Origin: DAIOEK01 sp963828285
Lineage (GTDB): Bacteria; Chloroflexota; Anaerolineae; Anaerolineales; Anaerolineaceae
DNA: 64,000 nucleotides
Direction: 5' to 3'
Assembly: GCA_963828285.1 (NCBI GenBank)
Contig: CAWHEB010000001.1
Coordinates: 248,001-312,000, forward strand
In this document: in pieces, positions 45,229 to 54,112 of the stretch
Layout: each line of letters starts with the position of its first letter
Position numbering within the stretch: position 1 is the first letter of the stretch
Position numbers and translations under genes: made by a program
Notes under the pieces: model-generated
Databases searched by the model: none
Told to the model about the DNA's origin: nothing
The model's input: only the letters and a program-made list of their open reading frames with translations

Positions 45229-46494
45229 CTACATAGTGAGGTTGGGAACCGTAGTTACACCATAGGGGAGTATTGCGATCCTTTGATTTTCCTCTGCAGC
45301 TTTTTGGACGATTATTTTAATATCCTCAAGACTAACAGGATCGATCAATAATGATCTAGTAAAAGAAGAATCCATAGAGCTAAATAAACTAATCTTTGCA
45401 TTCAATAATTGTCTGGCGATGAGGAAAGCCTTATGGGCTCCAATTTGAAAACCAAGTTTGGCAAATTTATTAATAGCAGATGTGGGATCTGGAACATCAA
45501 TCAAAAAATCAATAAATGATTTACTCCCTGCGCCATCCCTGCACTCAGCAACTAAAATAACATGGCCGTTTTGACGAGTTATCGTCATGGCATTGGTGAC
45601 TGCCTTGTGCGCCTGATATAAATTAATATCTTTAGGATAACCACCCGCAGAGACAATCACCAGATCGTATTTATCCCTTACATCTGTTTGAGAAGTTTTC
45701 ACTGAGATTGGTATACCTTTGCGCATTACTGCAACTGGATCATCAAACAGTATCGAAACAATTTCTTTCTTTGCGTTCAAAACCGCATTAAGTGCAAAAT
45801 CAGATTTGATCATTGATCCTATCTCTTCAACATCCAAACGACATGGATTCTTTTCGTAACTTCCTGTTACGGCATTCGGAGAGATCAGGAAGGAATGATT
45901 GTGCGAGATCGTTTCCCGAGAGGTTAACCCAATGGCTGCTGTTTTATTTCCACCTGAGTAACCCATAAAATGGTGTGGTTCAATATTCCCCACCAATATT
46001 TTTAGAAAAGATTGAAAGAAAAGACGATTAACCAGCACGCGGGTTCCGAAAGACGTTGATCCCAATTCGACCATACTTGAAATATCATCACAGTTATGAG
46101 GAATTACCTTGAAGCGAGAAATGATTTCATCAGGTAAGATGGATGCGATCTCCGTATCGGATGCGGGGATGTGAGTTCCGCTGGAAACGAAAAATAAGAT
46201 ATCCTTATCTTTGAAACCAACGTTTGATAACTCTTCGAGAAGGGGAGGGAGGAGGATGTCATATTGGACGGGTCTAGTTTTGTCATTAATTGCTATAGCG
46301 ACAGACGAACCGACGGACGGTCTTATTTGCAACAATCGGTTTTGAATAGCTTTTCGAGCGACAGACCCCGGATATTCAAGAGGGTAGACATCTGGTGGGA
46401 GGATCATATCATAATGAGTATTAGTCAAATCAAGCCTAATACTCGAAGACCCAAAAGCAAGTATTACGTTACCTGTGCCGAAATCTTGTTTCAT
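45229..46494 (-). CDS. LarA-family nickel-pincer racemase
   Basis: A 421-residue member of the lactate racemase LarA family. N-terminal half: AINDKTRPVQYDILLPPLL (the substrate-binding Asp-Thr-Arg stretch), SSGTHIPAS with a catalytic-type His, and GNIEPHHFMGYSGGNKTAAIGLTSRETI holding a His and the pincer-cofactor Lys. LarA relatives racemise or epimerise various 2-hydroxy acids, so lactate is only one option. The cofactor genes larB, larC and larE are not in this window. Reverse-strand head of the asp23-nusB group, facing the AOR gene. Confidence 0.82.
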   Translation of the reverse strand: MKQDFGTGNVILAFGSSSIRLDLTNTHYDMILPPDVYPLEYPGSVARKAIQNRLLQIRPSVGSSVAIAINDKTRPVQYDILLPPLLEELSNVGFKDKDILFFVSSGTHIPASDTEIASILPDEIISRFKVIPHNCDDISSMVELGSTSFGTRVLVNRLFFQSFLKILVGNIEPHHFMGYSGGNKTAAIGLTSRETISHNHSFLISPNAVTGSYEKNPCRLDVEEIGSMIKSDFALNAVLNAKKEIVSILFDDPVAVMRKGIPISVKTSQTDVRDKYDLVIVSAGGYPKDINLYQAHKAVTNAMTITRQNGHVILVAECRDGAGSKSFIDFLIDVPDPTSAINKFAKLGFQIGAHKAFLIARQLLNAKISLFSSMDSSFTRSLLIDPVSLEDIKIIVQKAAEENQRIAILPYGVTTVPNLTM

Positions 46495-46608
46495 GTAATC
46501 TGTTGTTTATTATATAATTGCGTGTAGCCAATATATTACTACGATGATTATATTCAATTGAACAATTATAATATAAGCATATCCTAAAATTTCTCCGGAG
46601 GAATTTTT

Positions 46609-48759
46609 ATGACGTCTGAAGAAATAAAGCAGCATATTATACGCAAAGAGTTTTTATATAATAAACAGCCTGTGATCAGGGGATATGCCAATAGAACATT
46701 ACATATTGATGTATCTTCACTCGCCATCACAGAGAAACCAGTAACCGACCAAATGAAGAAAGTTTTTACTGGAGGCAGAGGTTTTTGCCTCTGGTTGCTT
46801 TGGAAAGCTATCGAAGATAATACCAAATGGGACGACCCAGAGAATGAATTGGTCATCGCGGGAGGTCCAATTGGTGGGATCACTCAATATCCAGGGAGTG
46901 GAAAAGCTACGGTTGTAACAATTTCTCCATTGACTAAATCTATCATTGATTCAAACAGTGGCGGTTACTTTGGACCATATCTAAAGTATGCGGGATTTGA
47001 CGCGCTGGAAATTCAAGGAAAATCAGATCGGGAAATAATCATCTATATTGATGGTGATTCAGGAATTGTTCGAATTGAAGAAGCACCGGATGAACCTATA
47101 GATACACATCTCATTAACAAGCTTCTGACAGATTATTATGCTGAATCCGAAAAGGAAATGAGGGGCATCTCGGTTATATCAGCAGGGCAAGCAGCTGATT
47201 ATGTTCCGATTTGTGGTTTGAACATCAGTTTCTATGATCACCGTCGTAAAGAAATTCGGATCAAACAGGCAGCCAGGGGAGGATCAGGTAGAGTTCTGCG
47301 CGATAAACACATCAAAGCCATTGTAGTCAAATATACAAAACTCTCCGGCGATGGAAACGGTGTTGCGAATATGGAACTCCTGCGCAAAGCGGGACAAAGA
47401 ATTAATAAGGAAATTGCTGACTTTGATAAGATCCAAAACAACATGGGAGAGGTAGGTACACCATACCTTGTTGGTGTCATGAATGATTACGATCTTCTCC
47501 CGGTGCATAATTATAAATTTGGAGCCATTCCTGATGCAAAAACCTTGGAAGGTCCTGTCTGGAAAGAGTTATTCGATCACAGTGGCCCAGATGGATGTTG
47601 GTATGGCTGTACCCTTGCCTGTACTCATATGGTTCCACATTTTCACCTAACTACCGGCCCATACGCAGGTGATGTTGTGACTGTAGATGGACCTGAATAC
47701 GAGACACTCGGAGGAATGGGAACCAATCTCGGTATTTTTGATCCCACTCAAGTGCTTGAAATGAATTTCTATTGTGATACGTATGGAATAGATACGATTT
47801 CCGCTGCAAATTCTTTCGCTTTCGCAATGGAATGTTTCGAACGAGGAATCCTTGATAAACAAAAAACTGGCGGTTTTGACCTAACCTGGGGAAACTATTC
47901 CTCAGTCATCGAGCTGATCCATCAAATGGCACGTGGTGAAGGATTTGGAACTATCATCGGACAAGGAGTCCGATTTATGAAGAAGAAATTCCACGAAGAC
48001 TTCGGTGCCGATCCCAAGATCCTTCAAGATATTGGCATGGAAAGCAAAGGTTTGGAGTTTTCAGAATACATGACAAAGGAATCCCTAGCACAACAGGGCG
48101 GATATGCTCTAGCCAATAAAGGCGCTCAACATGATGATGCCTGGCTGATATTTATTGATATGGTCCATAAACAGCTCCCAACCTTTGAGGCAAAAGCTGA
48201 AGCATTACACTATTTCCCAGTATGGCGAACCTGGTTCAGTCTACATGGTCTATGTAAACTCCCTTGGAACGATATTATTCCAGAATCAAACAGAACAGCG
48301 AGAGAACCAGCAAAAGTCCCAGAGCATGTCGAAAACTATACATGGCTTTATGAAGGGGTAACTGGAGAAAAGGTGACTCCTGCGGATCTCATGCTGCAAT
48401 CCGAAAGAGTATACAATTTTCAACGGGTTTTCAATCTTCGATTGGGATTTGGAACACGATCTTCAGATTATCCACCTTATCGAGCAATGGGACCTGTTAC
48501 TAATGAAGAGTATGAATCCCGACAAGATCGCTACGACAAAGCTTTACAAGAAATTGCTGGAGTTCCCATAGAAGGGAAATCGACCAGCGAAAAAGTTAGA
48601 TTACTAAGAGGGTACCGCGAAAATCAATATGAACAGCTTGTTGATGCGGTTTACAAGAGACGGGGATGGTCTTCTAATGGAATACCCTCCATAGAGACAC
48701 TTAAGAGATTAAATATTGATCTGCCGGAAGTTGTTAGAATCGTAAATCAAAAAAAATGA
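46609..48759 (+). CDS. aldehyde:ferredoxin oxidoreductase family (tungsten-pterin) enzyme
   Basis: A 716-residue AOR-family enzyme. N-terminal domain: RGYANRTLHIDVSSL, FTGGRGFCLWLLWKAI, and GPIGGITQYPGSGKATVVTISPLT, the bis-pterin binding region. Fe-S ligands: GCWYGCTLACTHM, a CX3CX3C spacing where most family members have CX2CX3C, with the fourth Cys probably in LHGLCKLPWND. It likely oxidises an aldehyde or related compound with ferredoxin; substrate is not assignable. SD GGAGGA. A strong terminator follows. No pterin or tungstate-uptake genes adjoin. Confidence 0.87.
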   Translation: MTSEEIKQHIIRKEFLYNKQPVIRGYANRTLHIDVSSLAITEKPVTDQMKKVFTGGRGFCLWLLWKAIEDNTKWDDPENELVIAGGPIGGITQYPGSGKATVVTISPLTKSIIDSNSGGYFGPYLKYAGFDALEIQGKSDREIIIYIDGDSGIVRIEEAPDEPIDTHLINKLLTDYYAESEKEMRGISVISAGQAADYVPICGLNISFYDHRRKEIRIKQAARGGSGRVLRDKHIKAIVVKYTKLSGDGNGVANMELLRKAGQRINKEIADFDKIQNNMGEVGTPYLVGVMNDYDLLPVHNYKFGAIPDAKTLEGPVWKELFDHSGPDGCWYGCTLACTHMVPHFHLTTGPYAGDVVTVDGPEYETLGGMGTNLGIFDPTQVLEMNFYCDTYGIDTISAANSFAFAMECFERGILDKQKTGGFDLTWGNYSSVIELIHQMARGEGFGTIIGQGVRFMKKKFHEDFGADPKILQDIGMESKGLEFSEYMTKESLAQQGGYALANKGAQHDDAWLIFIDMVHKQLPTFEAKAEALHYFPVWRTWFSLHGLCKLPWNDIIPESNRTAREPAKVPEHVENYTWLYEGVTGEKVTPADLMLQSERVYNFQRVFNLRLGFGTRSSDYPPYRAMGPVTNEEYESRQDRYDKALQEIAGVPIEGKSTSEKVRLLRGYRENQYEQLVDAVYKRRGWSSNGIPSIETLKRLNIDLPEVVRIVNQKK

Positions 48760-48770
48760 TAGTGAATAAT

Positions 48771-48816
48771 TAATTAAAAAGCCTGGGGAACTGTGTAATC
48801 CCAGGCTTTTTAATTA
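48771..48816. terminator. bidirectional terminator after the AOR gene
   Basis: AAAAAGCCTGGG pairs with CCCAGGCTTTTT around a 12-base loop, flanked by AT-rich extensions of the stem (TTAATTA on both sides). It serves the AOR gene and the convergent lipoprotein gene. Confidence 0.9.
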
Positions 48817-48828
48817 ATTGAATTGTAA

Positions 48829-49830
48829 TTAAGGGAGTATCCAGATGGATACTTCGTCAATCAAAGCTTTTAGACCGGTTGTCTCTCTAGCGCCTACATA
48901 TAAACCATAACCGCCTTGTGGGAACCAACTATCTGCTGCTTCACCGACTTTTACACCGTTAATATACACTTTCATATTATTTCCATCGGCCATTATACCG
49001 ATCCGGTTAGTTTGATTGGATCCGGAATGAATGAAATCACTCTTTTTCCAGTTGATCAGCGAAAGCATTGTCTCACCGTCCCAACGTTTAAGAGAATATT
49101 TTCCCTCACAAGTAATTCCAAACAAATATCCACTGGTCGCTGTAATTCGGTTTGGCACCCGGAACATAATTCCGAATTGATCCTCGCCTGTACAATCCTC
49201 CATTTTCCCGGTAATTTCCAGATAAAAATTCTTTGCGGATCGATTGGTTAAACGCCATCCACTAGTGGTCTTCAATCCTTGCATAACCAAATTACTGTTT
49301 ACTGCCTGCAAATCAACGTAGGTATCTTTTCCCAATGACCAGTTGTCGCCATTATCCAGCGGATCAGTGTAAAAAGGTTCGCCTAATGAGTTAACTATGT
49401 CAGTCTGCGGCTCCGTAGCTGTTGCGTTTGGAGTACTCATAATGGGTGTGACTGTACCATTATCCTCAACAGTGGTCGTCCCATCAGGTGTAAAGGTTAG
49501 CAAGTCCAATGTTGGAGCTGATAAAGTACCTTCGGATACAAGAGTTTCGATATCAGTCTTTGGTGTATCTTGAATCACTTCCGGGGTAGCAGTCACTAAA
49601 ACAACTGGAAGTCTGGTTGGTTCTCGAGTTGGTTCGATAGTTGCTGTAGGCTCTTCGGTAGCTGTGATAGGTGCAACCGTCTCTGTAACCATTGATGTTA
49701 ACAACATAGCGATCTCGGTTTGCATCTCGCTATCAGAAACCGGTCTAGCCTCTGGTAATGCAGCACAAGCGCTTAGTAACATTATTCCAATGCAGGAAAT
49801 TAAAATGTAGATGATTTTTCTCTTTTTCAT
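48829..49830 (-). CDS. lipoprotein with Thr/Pro-rich stalk and concanavalin-like C-terminal domain
   Basis: 333 residues from ATG 49830 (SD AGGAAA). Signal peptide MKKRKIIYILISCIGIMLLSAC with lipobox LSAC. Residues ~45-150 are Thr/Pro/Glu-rich (EPTREPTRLPVVLVTATPE), a stalk. The C-terminal ~190 residues look like a DUF1080/LamG beta-sandwich (YTDPLDNGDNWSLGKDTY, YLEITGKMEDCTGEDQFGIMFRV, KVYINGVKVGEAADSW). Probably binds or processes a surface carbohydrate, as inference. Similar stalk-plus-sandwich lipoproteins are common in Chloroflexota. Confidence 0.8.
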   Translation of the reverse strand: MKKRKIIYILISCIGIMLLSACAALPEARPVSDSEMQTEIAMLLTSMVTETVAPITATEEPTATIEPTREPTRLPVVLVTATPEVIQDTPKTDIETLVSEGTLSAPTLDLLTFTPDGTTTVEDNGTVTPIMSTPNATATEPQTDIVNSLGEPFYTDPLDNGDNWSLGKDTYVDLQAVNSNLVMQGLKTTSGWRLTNRSAKNFYLEITGKMEDCTGEDQFGIMFRVPNRITATSGYLFGITCEGKYSLKRWDGETMLSLINWKKSDFIHSGSNQTNRIGIMADGNNMKVYINGVKVGEAADSWFPQGGYGLYVGARETTGLKALIDEVSIWILP

Positions 49831-49971
49831 AGAATATTTCCTATCCAAATTATTTTACAGAAATCATTAACATTAATTATGCAATAAATGTGCCGATAAT
49901 AATATTTTAGGTGGTTCAATGGCATAATGGTTGCACATGAATAACAATAATCATATTTCCAGGATAATCCA

Positions 49972-50790
49972 ATGATCATAAATGGACATCGAATAGAACC
50001 CAATTCTGACCTTTCGTTTTTGGATTTAAGAGATTCAAAAATGAGTATGGCTATGATGACATCATCCACAGCAATTGCGACAAACCTAGACCGTTCAGAG
50101 CTACGGTATGCAAAAATGTCACGAATCAATTTGAGTGGATCCAGTCTGGAGAAGGTAGACTGCTCAGGAGCAGATCTGAACCATGCAATCATCCGGTCAT
50201 CGCTGGCAATGCATTCAGTATTCATCGGAGTGAATTTTAATGATAGTGTCTTGGTTTTGTCTGATCTAAGCGATGGCATTCTTACGAATTGTCAATTATA
50301 TAATGCGGATCTACGGGGTGTTAATCTATCAAGGGCGAATTTATTGAGCGCAACGATAACAGATGCGAGATTAGACTTTGCTGATCTTAGTCAAACGAAT
50401 ATGGACAAATCCGATTTTTCTGGAACAAATTTGACCGGGGTTCACATGATCAACGCCAGTGGAAGATGGGCTGTCTGGAATAACTGTGTGTTCAATCTTG
50501 CGGACTTATCATGGGGAAACTATTACGACGGCAAATTTATTCACGCAGTCTGTTTTCAAGCAGATCTATCCAATTGTAACTTTGCAATGGCAGACTTTAC
50601 TGATGCAAATCTTATGAATGCAGACTTATCGAGTGCGAGCCTTCAGCGGGCAAATATGAAAAACGCAAATCTCGATGGGGCAAATTTGTCAAAAGCTAAC
50701 CTGTTGGATGCAAAACTAACCTTTGAACAGCTTTCTTATGCTTCTTCTTTATCAGGAACGATCATGCCGGATGGAACTGTCCACAGGTAA
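49972..50790 (+). CDS. pentapeptide-repeat protein
   Basis: 272 residues, mostly A(D/N)LxX repeats forming a right-handed quadrilateral beta-helix, for example ADLRGVNLSRANLLSATITDARLDFADL and ADLSSASLQRANMKNANLDGANLSKANL. An irregular stretch near residues 160-185 (RWAVWNNCVFN) interrupts it. No membrane or signal segment. Some repeat proteins shield gyrase from quinolones, but length and pattern alone do not support that here. It ends one base from the convergent DUF4388 gene. Confidence 0.87.
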   Translation: MIINGHRIEPNSDLSFLDLRDSKMSMAMMTSSTAIATNLDRSELRYAKMSRINLSGSSLEKVDCSGADLNHAIIRSSLAMHSVFIGVNFNDSVLVLSDLSDGILTNCQLYNADLRGVNLSRANLLSATITDARLDFADLSQTNMDKSDFSGTNLTGVHMINASGRWAVWNNCVFNLADLSWGNYYDGKFIHAVCFQADLSNCNFAMADFTDANLMNADLSSASLQRANMKNANLDGANLSKANLLDAKLTFEQLSYASSLSGTIMPDGTVHR

Positions 50791-50791
50791 T

Positions 50792-51508
50792 CTAACTTAG
50801 TTCCTGAATATCTTTTGCTAACTTGTCAATTTGCTCATTATTTTGCTGGGTATTAACCGTTGTACCAGTGAACATTGCTATGAGCAATGTATATTTGTTT
50901 ATTGTCATTACAAAGAGGGAATTATTATCACCTACAAGCCAGGTTTTGTTGAAATTATCCATTCTTAGCAAGCCTAGTGATCGTTTACCAAGATTGAATA
51001 TTGCAGCACCAACAGCGCCAAAAATGCTGTCATCGACGATATTCTTGTACTTTGAGTACTTCACAAATCCATCAATACCTACGATTGCGACAGCGTCAAT
51101 TCCTATGATCTTCGTAATGAATGAATCGAGCAATTGTTTAACCTGCTCATCTTTTTTCTCGATTGGAATACCAGCTTGAAGCAGTGTATCCTGGTCATTT
51201 GCAAATTCATCCAGCCGTTTTGCACCTTCAAGTAAAAGTCCAGACCAATTTCGCTTAATGGTAACCTGTGGAGAAGGAACACCGATATCTAAAGTAAATT
51301 CCCCATCATTCCAGGCAAGTATCTGGTAAATTACTTCTTCACCAAGTAGAGTTTCGAGTTCAGCATGAACAACTGCACCATCCTGGAAGTATAGTTTCGC
51401 GTCTTTTCCATTATTTGATATCGTTGCTAGCGCAATCTTCTTATCCTGGCAGTTAACCTGAATGATATCTGCCACTGACATATCCCTTAAATTACCTTGT
51501 AATGCCAT
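50792..51508 (-). CDS. DUF4388 plus roadblock/LC7 domain protein
   Basis: 238 residues (SD AGGAGG). N-terminal DUF4388 (PATAN-like): MALQGNLRDMSVADIIQVNCQDKKIALATI...GAVVHAELETLLGEEVIYQILAWNDGEFTLD. The C-terminal half is a roadblock/LC7 domain: IIGIDAVAIVGIDGFVKYSK...VGAAIFNLGKRSL...MTINKYTLLIAMF. Roadblock proteins are regulators of small Ras-like GTPases. Last gene of the five-gene reverse operon whose GTPase lies two genes upstream. Confidence 0.85.
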   Translation of the reverse strand: MALQGNLRDMSVADIIQVNCQDKKIALATISNNGKDAKLYFQDGAVVHAELETLLGEEVIYQILAWNDGEFTLDIGVPSPQVTIKRNWSGLLLEGAKRLDEFANDQDTLLQAGIPIEKKDEQVKQLLDSFITKIIGIDAVAIVGIDGFVKYSKYKNIVDDSIFGAVGAAIFNLGKRSLGLLRMDNFNKTWLVGDNNSLFVMTINKYTLLIAMFTGTTVNTQQNNEQIDKLAKDIQELS

Positions 51509-51517
51509 GACAGCCTC

Positions 51518-51910
51518 CTAGACGATCCAAGATGTTTTTATTGTTTTTACTATGTTCCGAGTTGCCCTTCGGAATGAGTTCTTACCGCAAGGAACAAGTA
51601 CGGCTAGAGTAAATTCGGTCTTCCCAACATGAAATGGCCGTATGACCAATTTCCGACCAACCGCATCCGATAGGATGATCTCTTTTGTCTTAGTCATCTG
51701 TAATTCATCACCCAGGTTGCGTAAACTCTTTTGAACCATGGCAATAATTGCAGCTTCCACTTCTGAAGCGGATTGATCCAAGAAGGACGAAACGATGGGT
51801 AATCCGGTTTCATCTGTCAATATTGTGTGTTCAAATCCAAAGTAATTATTTACAGAATGAATATAGCTTTGAAGATCCTTCATTTGGATGAGATTTCCCT
51901 GGTTAGTCAT
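51518..51910 (-). CDS. roadblock/LC7-like small protein
   Basis: 130 residues, single domain: DLQSYIHSVNNYFGFEHTILTDETGLPIVSSFLDQSASEVEAAIIAMVQKSLRNLGDELQMTKTKEIILSDAVGRKLVIRPFHVGKTEFTLAVLVPCG. The order (long helix, LTDETGLPIVS hairpin, helix, strands) is that of roadblock/LC7 proteins such as MglB. SD GAGGA. It lies just downstream of the GTPase gene and is the best candidate for its direct regulator. Confidence 0.8.
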   Translation of the reverse strand: MTNQGNLIQMKDLQSYIHSVNNYFGFEHTILTDETGLPIVSSFLDQSASEVEAAIIAMVQKSLRNLGDELQMTKTKEIILSDAVGRKLVIRPFHVGKTEFTLAVLVPCGKNSFRRATRNIVKTIKTSWIV

Positions 51911-51950
51911 TCACAATCCTCGCGGTATTCTGTTGATAAATAGATTCACT

Positions 51951-52538
51951 TTACATCGTCTCTTTCTGGATATTTACCACAACTCCAGTGATAATGGCTT
52001 TTAATGTGTCAAACACCCCTTCACCCATATTAGCTATTGCTGCGATGTTCTTATTTGCCTGACAATTCAGGATATTCTGCATAAATGGTGGTGGAAGAGC
52101 ATTTGGAAGATCCTGCTTATTGAACTGCACAATAACAGGTATCTCGTCAGGATTTAAGTTCAAGGTAACGAGATGTTTCTTCATATTCTGCCAAGATTCT
52201 ATGTTGTCATTTATCCTATTCGAACCCGAATCTGCTACAAAGACTATCCCATCAGCACCCCTCAAAACCAATTTTCTACTTGCTTCATAAAATGCCTGTC
52301 CAGGAACGGTGTATAGCTGAATCTTAGGTGTTAAGCCATTAATTTTGCCAAGTTCGAGTTGAAGGAAGTCAAAATAAAGGGTTCGGTCTTCGTAGGTTTT
52401 TAATGATACAAGATCACTCCGCCTTGTTGGATCTATGCGTGCGTGGATTTGCTCCAGGTTAGTGGTTTTTCCACTAAGTGCAGGTCCATAATAAACCACC
52501 TTTAAATTAATTTGCCGCAACTGCCAATTAATGAACAT
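51951..52538 (-). CDS. MglA/Arf-like small GTPase
   Basis: 195-residue Ras-superfamily GTPase of the prokaryotic MglA type. P-loop VYYGPALSGKTTNLEQIHA near residue 15, switch-1 area DRTLYFDFLQLELGKINGL, G3 IQLYTVPGQAFYEASRKLVLRGADGIVFVADS (Pro-Gly-Gln instead of DxxGQ, as in MglA), G4 VIVQFNKQDLPNAL. The last residues VFDTLKAIITGVVVNIQ end the fold. In Myxococcus MglA sets motility polarity with the roadblock protein MglB. Here, output is unknown. Start lies 3 bases after the previous stop, with GGAAGG within that gene's end. Confidence 0.92.
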   Translation of the reverse strand: MFINWQLRQINLKVVYYGPALSGKTTNLEQIHARIDPTRRSDLVSLKTYEDRTLYFDFLQLELGKINGLTPKIQLYTVPGQAFYEASRKLVLRGADGIVFVADSGSNRINDNIESWQNMKKHLVTLNLNPDEIPVIVQFNKQDLPNALPPPFMQNILNCQANKNIAAIANMGEGVFDTLKAIITGVVVNIQKETM

Positions 52539-52541
52539 TAA

Positions 52542-53066
52542 CTACGCCTTCCAAATCTGGTCCAGTGCATCATTAAATAGATCGGGAAGATCCCCTTTTG
52601 CTACTTCATCATTTGTATCATTCTTATTTTCAATGATCTGGGTATTTACATTTGCAATTTCTATGGCGGATTTTTGAATCAACTTCCTTGCCCATCCCAG
52701 TGGAATATCTCTGCGGAATGCAACCATAAAGGTAAGCGATTTGCCTGCCTCAGAAATAATTATGTGTGTTTTCTCACCTTCTCTGAGGATCATCTGAAAA
52801 TCTTGATAATCTCCGCTCAATCGAGCGATTTCCTGGCTGGCAGCGAGATCTGCAGAAATCAAAGACCCTAATACTGCAATATCAGCATTACCAAAGTCAC
52901 CATGACTTTGAACGATTTGACCTGAATTATCGACCAGCAGAATGAACTTTGCCGGTATCGTATCGATCAATTTCGACAGGATAATTCCAATAGTATCCAG
53001 TTGGCCTCTGGTCAAGACCAAACCACTTCGAAAAGACTTGGTAACTTTGTTGTGTTCAGAAGCCAT
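52542..53066 (-). CDS. roadblock/LC7 protein
   Basis: 174 residues from ATG 53066 (SD GGAGAG). The roadblock core starts SGLVLTRGQLDTIGIILSKLIDTIPAKFILLVDNSGQIVQSHGDFGNADIAVLGSLISADLAASQEIARLSG and ends HIIISEAGKSLTFMVAFRRDIPLGWARKLI. A C-terminal tail of ~35 polar/acidic residues (ENKNDTNDEVAKGDLPDLFNDALDQIW) ends in a possible partner-binding helix. Second gene of the operon. Confidence 0.87.
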   Translation of the reverse strand: MASEHNKVTKSFRSGLVLTRGQLDTIGIILSKLIDTIPAKFILLVDNSGQIVQSHGDFGNADIAVLGSLISADLAASQEIARLSGDYQDFQMILREGEKTHIIISEAGKSLTFMVAFRRDIPLGWARKLIQKSAIEIANVNTQIIENKNDTNDEVAKGDLPDLFNDALDQIWKA

Positions 53067-53089
53067 GGTTCTCTCCAAGGAAGGTAAGA

Positions 53090-53953
53090 TTAGAAAGAAA
53101 GTTTATCTAATTCTTCGGATAATTCTTGCGAATTTTCTTGACGAAAAAACGGTTCATTATTTTGGGAAATTTTTGAAGTCTTAAGAAAATCTTCAATTTC
53201 TTTTACACTCTGCCTGGCATAATACCAGACAGTTCCAAGCCGGGCATGATTTGCTATCCTATCTACAAGAATAGCGATAAATAAAGTTCGGCCAATATTT
53301 ACTGCATACAGATCCGATTTTATTCCTTCCCGGTAAGCTAAATTTATTCCCCCCGTTTTATCGATAACCCTTCCAGCCTCTTGTAATGTTCCTAAACCAC
53401 CTCCAAGGAGAGATGTAATTAGATCAAAAGTCAATCCTGCAGAGTCGCCAACAGTATCCAAAATACTGCCCACAGAATCACTTAATAACACACATCTGGC
53501 AGAAGTAACTGTCCTCAGCTCTAGAAGTTTCTTATGACAGAACCTATATTGTTCTTTCGATAAACTGGATTGTTGAACAATTTCTGTATCAATTGGACCG
53601 ATTTGATCGGCAATTAATGCAGAAAATCCACGTTGATCTATTGGTTTTTGAATAAAAACGGCTCTGGAAGTTGCTTCGGCAGGCAGATCCTCTAGATTAT
53701 CACCATAAGTTGTGATTACCAGGATAGCATGATCGTAAATTGCTGACGGGATTGGATTTGGTAAGGAATGGATTGCTTTAACCAATTCTGAGATGTCACA
53801 AATAAATATATCTGCACCCGGGGAGAGCCTGCTTTTTTCGACTTCATTAAAACTTGTAACAATTGACGTGGGATCATACCCCAGAATACTTTTTTTTAAT
53901 ATACTGGAAACCGTATCGTCTGGATCGATTATTAAAATTGATTTTCCACTCAT
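53090..53953 (-). CDS. receiver-like plus roadblock domain protein
   Basis: 287 residues. Residues 1-115 resemble a response-regulator receiver: KSILIIDPDDTVSSILKK with the acidic pocket, IFICDISELVKAI where the phospho-Asp would be, VITTYGD, and a Lys in VFIQKPID. Residues ~150-255 form a roadblock domain (SARCVLLSDSVGSILDTVGDSAGLTFDLITSLLGGGLGTLQEA...INLAYREGIKSDLYAVNIGRTLFIAILV). An acidic tail follows. It would couple an input signal to the GTPase module. No histidine kinase is nearby. First gene of the operon, with promoter and palindrome upstream. Confidence 0.78.
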   Translation of the reverse strand: MSGKSILIIDPDDTVSSILKKSILGYDPTSIVTSFNEVEKSRLSPGADIFICDISELVKAIHSLPNPIPSAIYDHAILVITTYGDNLEDLPAEATSRAVFIQKPIDQRGFSALIADQIGPIDTEIVQQSSLSKEQYRFCHKKLLELRTVTSARCVLLSDSVGSILDTVGDSAGLTFDLITSLLGGGLGTLQEAGRVIDKTGGINLAYREGIKSDLYAVNIGRTLFIAILVDRIANHARLGTVWYYARQSVKEIEDFLKTSKISQNNEPFFRQENSQELSEELDKLSF

Positions 53954-53979
53954 GATTTCCTGCCGTGTTAAATTAATCT

Positions 53980-54008
53980 ATTATACCTTAGAGAGAAATT
54001 CTCTCTAA
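53980..54008 (-). promoter_or_regulatory. promoter and 21-bp palindrome for the roadblock-GTPase operon
   Basis: On the reverse strand, AAGGTATAAT places a perfect -10 at 53980-53985. A palindrome with 10-base arms TTAGAGAGAA and TTCTCTCTAA and one central base (53988-54008) covers the -10/-35 spacer and the -35 position. That layout is typical of a repressor operator. The regulator is not identifiable. Confidence 0.5.
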
Positions 54009-54075
54009 ATTAATTCCAGATATTGTTTTTATTATATATTTATTTCATTTTCAGGTGATATTCACTGAGAATAAC

Positions 54076-54081
54076 TATAAT
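54076..54081 (+). promoter_or_regulatory. -10 box for the vWA-PP2C-kinase operon
   Basis: TATAAT 31 bases before the vWA ATG, which has its own SD (GGAGGAATT). There is no clear -35. It diverges from the roadblock operon promoter about 90 bases away. Confidence 0.4.
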
Positions 54082-54112
54082 TATTAGAAGCAAATATCAT
54101 GGAGGAATTATT

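Noticed and set aside
49972..50790. Pentapeptide protein as a Qnr-type gyrase protector
   Set aside because: Length and the irregular interruption do not match that group, and there is no supporting neighbour.
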